Source: Firmicutes bacterium UBA4049 (lineage in GTDB: Bacteria; Bacillota; Desulfotomaculia; Desulfotomaculales; Nap2-2B). From it: DNA of 17,774 bases. Position 1 is the first letter of the stretch. Each line of letters begins with the position of its first letter. A program made the translations under genes and the position numbers. This document shows positions 14,177 through 17,774 of the stretch, one piece after another. The stretch is from assembly GCA_002382755.1 (NCBI GenBank), contig DFZT01000096.1, forward strand, positions 1-17,774, read 5' to 3'. Below the pieces are notes generated by a model that was not told the DNA's origin, searched no databases, and saw only the letters and a program-made list of their open reading frames with translations.

Positions 14177-15259
14177 ATGCGTGTTTTTCTTGATTTTCTG
14201 GAAAGCGTTAAACGGGAGGGCCTTGCTCCCGTTTACTTATTTCATGGTCAGGAAGCTTACCTGCGCAAACAGGCTATTGAAGAATTAAAGAGGCGCATCC
14301 TGACGGAAGATAGCGCACAGTTTAATTTTGATAATGTTGACGGTGAGGAAACCGGGAGTGGAAGTATAGTTTCACTGGCTGAAACGCCGCCTTTTTTTCC
14401 AGGGCTAAGGCTTGTTGTAGTCCGCCACTCGCCATATTTTGCGCCCCCAAAAAGGTTAAGGGCAAAACGCAGTCAAGATGATGCGGATATATCTGGTCCG
14501 GAAGAGCAGGAAGGAATTGCGGCGCCCGGTGATCAAACCTTAATAAAATATTTAGAAAACCCCTGTAAAACAACCTGCCTGGTTTTCGATACCGGACTAA
14601 AGGTTGACCAAAGAAAAATAATTTCCAAAATCATTCGCCAAAAGGGACATTTAATTGAGTTCGATTATTTAAAACCGGCGGAATTATCCAGATGGCTGGC
14701 CAGACGATGTGAAAGAGCAGGTAAAAATATATCGTCCGGGTGTACGGATTTGCTGATTAACCGTTCGGGGAGAAGTATGTACACACTGGAGAATGAACTT
14801 AATAAGCTCGTTTTCTACACGGGCAACCGGAACAGCATAACAAGAGAAGACATACTTGTGATCACGGCGCCGCAAGTGGAAGAAAATATATTTAAGATGG
14901 TTGACGCCATTAGTGAACGCGAAACTGAGAAAGGTCTAAAGGTCCTAAGAAATCTTCTGGAAGCCGGTTATAATTTTGCAAACATTACTTATCTGGTCGC
15001 CAGACAGTTCCGCCTGATTTTGCAGGCCCAGGAACTGGCCGGACAGGGAAATACTGCGGTCCAATTAAGCCAGTTTCTGGGGATTCATACCTTTATAGCC
15101 AGAAAAATATTAGCCCAAAGCCGAAATTTTAATCCTGCTCAGCTTAAAGAAATTCTTGAAAAACTACTGGACCTTGATTTGAGCGTTAAAACTGGGGGAC
15201 AGGATTTTTATCCTGCTATGGAAATGTTTATTATAGAGTCTATTTCCAAACTTGCTTAA
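14177..15259 (+). CDS. holA: DNA polymerase III delta subunit
   Basis: The delta subunit opens the sliding clamp within the clamp loader. The 360-residue product has the expected length and the N-terminal signature APVYLFHGQEAYLRKQAIEELK, then PFFPGLRLVVVR, and the C-terminal helical domain (YLVARQFRLILQAQELA). An insertion rich in charged residues (about 95-120, RLRAKRSQDDADISGPEEQ) lies after the first strand set. ATG 14177 is chosen because AGGGAG ends 8 bases upstream; a GTG at 14168 overlapping the mobB stop would add three residues and has no proper spacing. It is last in the MBL-moa-mob run. Its stop overlaps that of rpsT on the other strand. Confidence 0.93.
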   Translation: MRVFLDFLESVKREGLAPVYLFHGQEAYLRKQAIEELKRRILTEDSAQFNFDNVDGEETGSGSIVSLAETPPFFPGLRLVVVRHSPYFAPPKRLRAKRSQDDADISGPEEQEGIAAPGDQTLIKYLENPCKTTCLVFDTGLKVDQRKIISKIIRQKGHLIEFDYLKPAELSRWLARRCERAGKNISSGCTDLLINRSGRSMYTLENELNKLVFYTGNRNSITREDILVITAPQVEENIFKMVDAISERETEKGLKVLRNLLEAGYNFANITYLVARQFRLILQAQELAGQGNTAVQLSQFLGIHTFIARKILAQSRNFNPAQLKEILEKLLDLDLSVKTGGQDFYPAMEMFIIESISKLA

Positions 15260-15522
15260 CCAACTTTTTTATTAAAAGCACGCGTCAAACGGGACTTCTT
15301 ACGGGCGGCGTTATTCTTATGCAAGATCCCTTTAGCTGTTGCCTTGTCGATTATAACAACCGCTTTTTTCAAAGCCGATCTGTTCTCTTCCTCGGTTGCA
15401 GTCGCAAGACCGTTTTCAAACTTCCTGATAAAAGTGCGCAAATACGATTTTATACTTGCATTGCGGAGTGTGCGGTTCTCAATTACCTTAATTCTTTTTT
15501 TTGCAGTTTTTGTATTGGCCAA
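15256..15522 (-). CDS. rpsT: 30S ribosomal protein S20
   Basis: S20 is a small, basic 16S rRNA-binding protein. The 88 residues open MANTKTAKKRIKVIENRTLRN, with an Arg/Lys-rich helical body ending in RKKSRLTRAFNKKVG, typical of the family. The start is TTG at 15522, 10 bases after AAAGGAGG; no in-frame ATG gives a better start. E. coli rpsT also starts with UUG, which is linked to its autogenous control. Here the same start is seen but autogenous control is inference. A convincing promoter lies at 15551-15579. The stop overlaps that of holA, the usual Firmicutes arrangement of convergent or adjacent holA and rpsT. Confidence 0.97.
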   Translation of the reverse strand: MANTKTAKKRIKVIENRTLRNASIKSYLRTFIRKFENGLATATEEENRSALKKAVVIIDKATAKGILHKNNAARKKSRLTRAFNKKVG

Positions 15523-15550
15523 TTATTCTTTACCTCCTTTAACGAGAGTC

Positions 15551-15579
15551 ATTCTAACATGCGTTAATAAAAAAAGCAA
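15551..15579 (-). promoter_or_regulatory. Promoter of rpsT
   Basis: On the minus strand TTGCTT (15574-15579), a 17-bp spacer and TAGAAT (15551-15556) with an extended TG-n before the -10. Expected start of transcription near 15544 leaves a leader of about 22 bases before the ribosome site and TTG. Confidence 0.65.
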
Positions 15580-15652
15580 CCTGCTAAGGCTGTATAGAAC
15601 ATCTTTTTTTTGTTTATCCTAAAGATGATCTTTTTCATAAGGAGGTGAGTGA

Positions 15653-15997
15653 GTGAGAGTGCAATGGGTCGGCCTAATCGTACGTTTTATTGTTTCCGCG
15701 CTTGTCTTAATCGTTGTTAGTTGGCTTTCTCCCGGATTTGTTGTTAAGGGAGGCTTTGTCGGCGCCCTTGTAGCCGCTGTTGTAATAGCGTTGTTAGGTT
15801 ACCTTGTTGAATCAATTCTTGGTGACAAGGTAAGCCCGCAGAGCAAAGGAATTGTAGGTTTTATTGTAGCAGTTGTTGTAATTTATCTGGCCCAATATAT
15901 AATCCCGGGATTTCTTAGCGTAACCCTGGTTGGCGCCTTGATTTCGGCATTTATTATCGGACTTATAGATGCAGTCGTACCTACAGTTTTACGTTAA
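15653..15997 (+). CDS. Holin-like four-helix membrane protein (Phage_holin_4_2/DUF360 type)
   Basis: This 114-residue integral membrane protein has about four hydrophobic helices (about 6-24, 34-56, 66-83, 90-112) and few charges. The two halves are similar: residues 6-56 (LSPGFVVKGGFVGALVAAVV, ending ESIL) match 66-113 (IIPGFLSVTLVGALISAFII, ending PTVL), an internal duplication sharing PGF and VGAL. It resembles the Phage_holin_4_2 family, which despite its name is usually chromosomal and of unknown role. GTG 15653 follows GGAGGTGAG. The gene ends 120 bases before spoIIP and is separated from it by a strong terminator, so they are adjacent but separately transcribed. Confidence 0.7.
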   Translation: MRVQWVGLIVRFIVSALVLIVVSWLSPGFVVKGGFVGALVAAVVIALLGYLVESILGDKVSPQSKGIVGFIVAVVVIYLAQYIIPGFLSVTLVGALISAFIIGLIDAVVPTVLR

Positions 15998-16010
15998 CAA
16001 TATTTTCAGT

Positions 16011-16049
16011 AAGGGATCAGGTAATTCTTACCTGGTCCCTTTTTATTTT
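16011..16049 (+). terminator. Intrinsic terminator after the holin-like gene
   Basis: AGGGATCAGGTAA (16012-16024) pairs with TTACCTGGTCCCT (16028-16040) with one G-U pair, a three-base loop and a T-rich tract (TTTTATTTT, 16041-16049). This is a classic Rho-independent terminator. Confidence 0.92.
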
Positions 16050-16055
16050 CCTTTC

Positions 16056-16084
16056 TCATAAATCTCCCTTTGCAGACATATCAT
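16056..16084 (+). promoter_or_regulatory. Possible sigma-E promoter for spoIIP
   Basis: TCATAAA (16056-16062), a 14-bp spacer, and CATATCAT (16077-16084) resemble the sigma-E pattern KMATATT-N13-15-CATACAHT (about 5/7 and 6/8 positions). It sits between the terminator and the GTG start, as expected for a mother-cell engulfment gene. Confidence 0.45.
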
Positions 16085-16116
16085 TTTTTAGGAAAACACT
16101 GGAAAGGGGCTTTTTT

Positions 16117-17121
16117 GTGGTCTTTCTTGTTTTTGCCCGGAACGCTTTTGTCCGTTTTTTTATTATATTAGCCGTAGTATTTTTATTATTCTTTACAGGC
16201 AATGAATTTAAATCTTTTATTGCGGACAGGCAAATTAATTTTCATAATATGTTTTCTTTAAGTGACAATGCTTCAAAATGGCTGCTCCGGTCGGCTTCTC
16301 CTTTAATATTCCAAAGCGATGGCGGCGGGGATACGCTTGACTGGTATAGTTTTGATCCCGAATTTCTCCTGCGTTCGGAACTCCCCTTTTTACCCCGGAC
16401 AAAAACAGATGAACTTTCCGAGACAGCTTTAACTGAACCCACAACCGCAATACCGGAAAAAGACGCTTCAAAGAGTCTGCAGCCGCCGGCTAATCAGAAC
16501 ATGGTTTTTATTTATCATACTCATACCGGTGAAACATATACCCTGACAGACGGTATGGATAGGCTTGACGGCAAATGCGGCGGCGTTGCAACAGTCGGCG
16601 CGGCCATTCAAGAAGTTCTGGAAAAGAATTATGGTTTAAGAGTTGTTCACAACACTAAAATCCATGATAAGCAGTATGCCGTTTCGTACAGGGAATCGGA
16701 AAAAACTGTCCGAAATTTCTTGTCCGACAATCCAAATGCAGCTGTAATTATTGATATCCATAGGGATGCCGGGAGGTCTCGAAAAAACAGTCTGGTTAAA
16801 ATAAACGGTCAGCAGATAGCGCCGCTTTGCTTTATCGTGGGCTCTGATTCAAGGCAGCCTTTTCCGAATTGGAAGGAAAACTATCAATTTGCAGGTCAAC
16901 TGGCAGGAAAGCTGGACGAAAAGCACCCGGGCCTTTGTCTCGGTGTGCGTATAGGCGCAGGAAGGTATAACCAGTTTCTGCACCCGAGATCTCTTTTGGT
17001 AGAAGTCGGGAGCGCGAGTAATTCCACCGAGGAAGCGGTTGCAGCAGCCCGTCTATTTGCTGATGTACTGGGCGAAGAAATTCTGTCAATGACTAAGAAC
17101 GAAAAAGATAGTCAAAAATAA
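16117..17121 (+). CDS. spoIIP: Stage II sporulation protein P
   Basis: SpoIIP is a mother-cell cell-wall hydrolase (amidase and endopeptidase) that works with SpoIID and SpoIIM during engulfment. The 334-residue product has one N-terminal membrane anchor (about 11-28, FFIILAVVFLLFFTG), a long linker, and the catalytic domain: YHTHTGETYT (His134, Glu139), IDIHRDAGR (His215), FIVGSDSRQPFPNWKENYQFA, and PRSLLVEVGS (Glu296) with NSTEEA. The start is GTG 16117 with GAAAGGGG upstream. A strong terminator lies just before and a possible sigma-E promoter at 16056-16084. SpoIID and SpoIIM are not in the window. A small anchored protein follows after 26 bases. Confidence 0.95.
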   Translation: MVFLVFARNAFVRFFIILAVVFLLFFTGNEFKSFIADRQINFHNMFSLSDNASKWLLRSASPLIFQSDGGGDTLDWYSFDPEFLLRSELPFLPRTKTDELSETALTEPTTAIPEKDASKSLQPPANQNMVFIYHTHTGETYTLTDGMDRLDGKCGGVATVGAAIQEVLEKNYGLRVVHNTKIHDKQYAVSYRESEKTVRNFLSDNPNAAVIIDIHRDAGRSRKNSLVKINGQQIAPLCFIVGSDSRQPFPNWKENYQFAGQLAGKLDEKHPGLCLGVRIGAGRYNQFLHPRSLLVEVGSASNSTEEAVAAARLFADVLGEEILSMTKNEKDSQK

Positions 17122-17147
17122 ATACATCAGATTAACGGAGGCACGAA

Positions 17148-17393
17148 TTGTTTAAGCAGGGAAAACTCTTATTTATTGTTATATCAGGCATCCTTGTTGG
17201 CACAATTTCATACGGCCTGCAGCAATCCTTGAAATATTTTAATGAAGCCGTTGGAAACCCGGAACCTGTCCGTTTTGCGACAGTTGAAAAAGTATCGCCG
17301 CTGAAATATCATTTCATAATACTTGGCAGCGATTTTGAAATAAATATTGACAATAATTTGCTCCGGGAGGTAAAAAACTACAGTATTAGATAA
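17148..17393 (+). CDS. Small membrane-anchored protein downstream of spoIIP
   Basis: I do not recognise this 81-residue protein. It has one N-terminal hydrophobic segment (about 7-25, LLFIVISGILVGTISYGL), a short polar linker, and a tail that could form a small beta domain (FATVEKVSPLKYHFIILGSD, then FEINIDNNL). TTG 17148 follows GGAGG by 6 bases. It begins 26 bases after spoIIP, so it may share that transcript and could have a sporulation role. There is no match to SpoIIM or other known engulfment proteins that I can see. A 12-bp palindrome AGATAATTATCT (17388-17399) spans the stop codon. Confidence 0.6.
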   Translation: MFKQGKLLFIVISGILVGTISYGLQQSLKYFNEAVGNPEPVRFATVEKVSPLKYHFIILGSDFEINIDNNLLREVKNYSIR

Positions 17394-17409
17394 TTATCTG
17401 TAACTATTC

Positions 17410-17468
17410 AGGCTGTTAGGCTGTAGGCTGTAGGCTGTTAGGCTGTTAGGCTGTAGGCTGTAGGCTGT
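17410..17468. repeat. Tandem 7/8-bp AGGCTGT(T) repeat
   Basis: Eight head-to-tail units of AGGCTGT or AGGCTGTT run from 17410 to 17468 with lengths 8-7-7-8-8-7-7-7, ending directly in AGGAGG, the ribosome site of the next gene. The unit differs from that site by only two bases, so the site may have arisen within the repeat. Slippage here would change the leader length but not the reading frame. Confidence 0.9.
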
Positions 17469-17479
17469 AGGAGGAAATT

Positions 17480-17774
17480 ATGCGTGACCATACGAAGCTC
17501 AGAGCGTTTGAACTGGCCGACGAAGTGGCGGTTTTGATCTATCGGGCAACCAGAGGGTTTCCCAAGGAGGAGATCTATGGACTGACTTCCCAGATGCGAA
17601 GAGCGGCGGTTTCGGGGCCGTCAAACATCGTTGAGGGATGTGCACGCGAGAGTCAGGCAGAATACCTTCGCTTTCTTGAAATAGCCTTCGGTTCCGCAAG
17701 GGAACTGCATTACCAGTTCGGCTTGGCCAGCCGCTTGGGTTATACAAATGAGTTGGATGTTCCCGAATGCGACT
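17480..17774 (+). CDS. Four-helix-bundle (S23-type, 23S rRNA intervening sequence) protein, 5' part
   Basis: The first 98 codons are visible; the gene runs off the window. The sequence is that of the S23/IVP four-helix-bundle family: LRAFELADEVAVLIYRATRGFPKEE, YGLTSQMRRAAVSGPSNIVEG, ARESQAEYLRFLEIAFGSARELHYQ. Members are found as ORFs in 23S rRNA intervening sequences and, more often, as stand-alone genes of unclear function; a relative (Avd) serves diversity-generating retroelements, but no reverse transcriptase is visible. AGGAGG lies 5 bases before the ATG. By direct count 17581-17760 is 53% GC, against 38% for 17161-17220, which suggests a different origin from its neighbours. It is preceded by the AGGCTGT repeat. 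Confidence 0.9.
   Translation, partial: MRDHTKLRAFELADEVAVLIYRATRGFPKEEIYGLTSQMRRAAVSGPSNIVEGCARESQAEYLRFLEIAFGSARELHYQFGLASRLGYTNELDVPECD

Noticed and set aside
17410..17468. CRISPR array
   Set aside because: Units are 7-8 bp with no spacers, and no cas gene is present.
17480..17774. Diversity-generating retroelement (Avd-like accessory)
   Set aside because: No template/variable repeat or reverse transcriptase is visible, and the gene is cut by the window edge; the S23 family is mostly unrelated to such elements.

Overview
The window looks like chromosome from an anaerobic, spore-forming Firmicute of the Peptococcaceae/Desulfotomaculales type, for example a Pelotomaculum- or Desulfotomaculum-like organism. 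This is inferred from gene content and is not proven. The supporting signs are an engulfment gene (spoIIP), strong AGGAGG-type ribosome binding sites with many TTG/GTG starts, the holA/rpsT neighbourhood, formate--tetrahydrofolate ligase, molybdenum-cofactor genes and a mid-to-low GC content.

Layout. 1-968: the end of a von Willebrand A protein, then a decayed ABC transporter in which the front of the ATPase has been joined to the tail of its permease. 969-3894: a universal stress protein, a long regulatory gap with a terminator-like RNA structure and a near-perfect sigma-54 promoter, a free-standing biotinyl carrier protein with an EATKM site, and ATP-dependent PEP carboxykinase with a structured leader. 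3900-7583: a nitroreductase (minus), nucleoside diphosphate kinase, long-form HisG, a rhomboid protease, and on the minus strand a small zinc-phospholipase-C-like protein. 7612-10570 (minus): a divergent-type formate--tetrahydrofolate ligase followed by that phospholipase-like gene, preceded by an RMD1/DUF155-like membrane-anchored protein. 10725-15259: a plus-strand run starting from a consensus promoter: MBL-fold hydrolase, moaA, moaC, MOSC protein, mobB, holA, with start/stop overlaps at the end. 15256-17393: rpsT (minus, UUG start), a holin-like four-helix membrane protein, terminator, spoIIP with a plausible sigma-E promoter, and a small membrane-anchored protein. 17410-17774: a 7/8-bp tandem repeat leading into the start of a GC-richer four-helix-bundle (S23-type) gene cut by the window end.

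How the genes fit together. PckA, the biotinyl carrier and formate--tetrahydrofolate ligase belong to C1/C3-C4 carbon metabolism. MoaA, MoaC, MobB and the MOSC protein serve molybdenum (or tungsten) cofactor synthesis, needed for enzymes such as formate dehydrogenase. SpoIIP, probably with the holin-like protein, serves sporulation. No complete defence system, prophage, CRISPR array or insertion sequence is visible. The most unusual signals are regulatory: the sigma-54 promoter with a duplicated -12 element, competing hairpins upstream of it, the divergent promoters sharing one -35 region, three convergent gene pairs with almost no space between stops (two share the same TTAA overlap), and the repeat in front of the S23-type gene.
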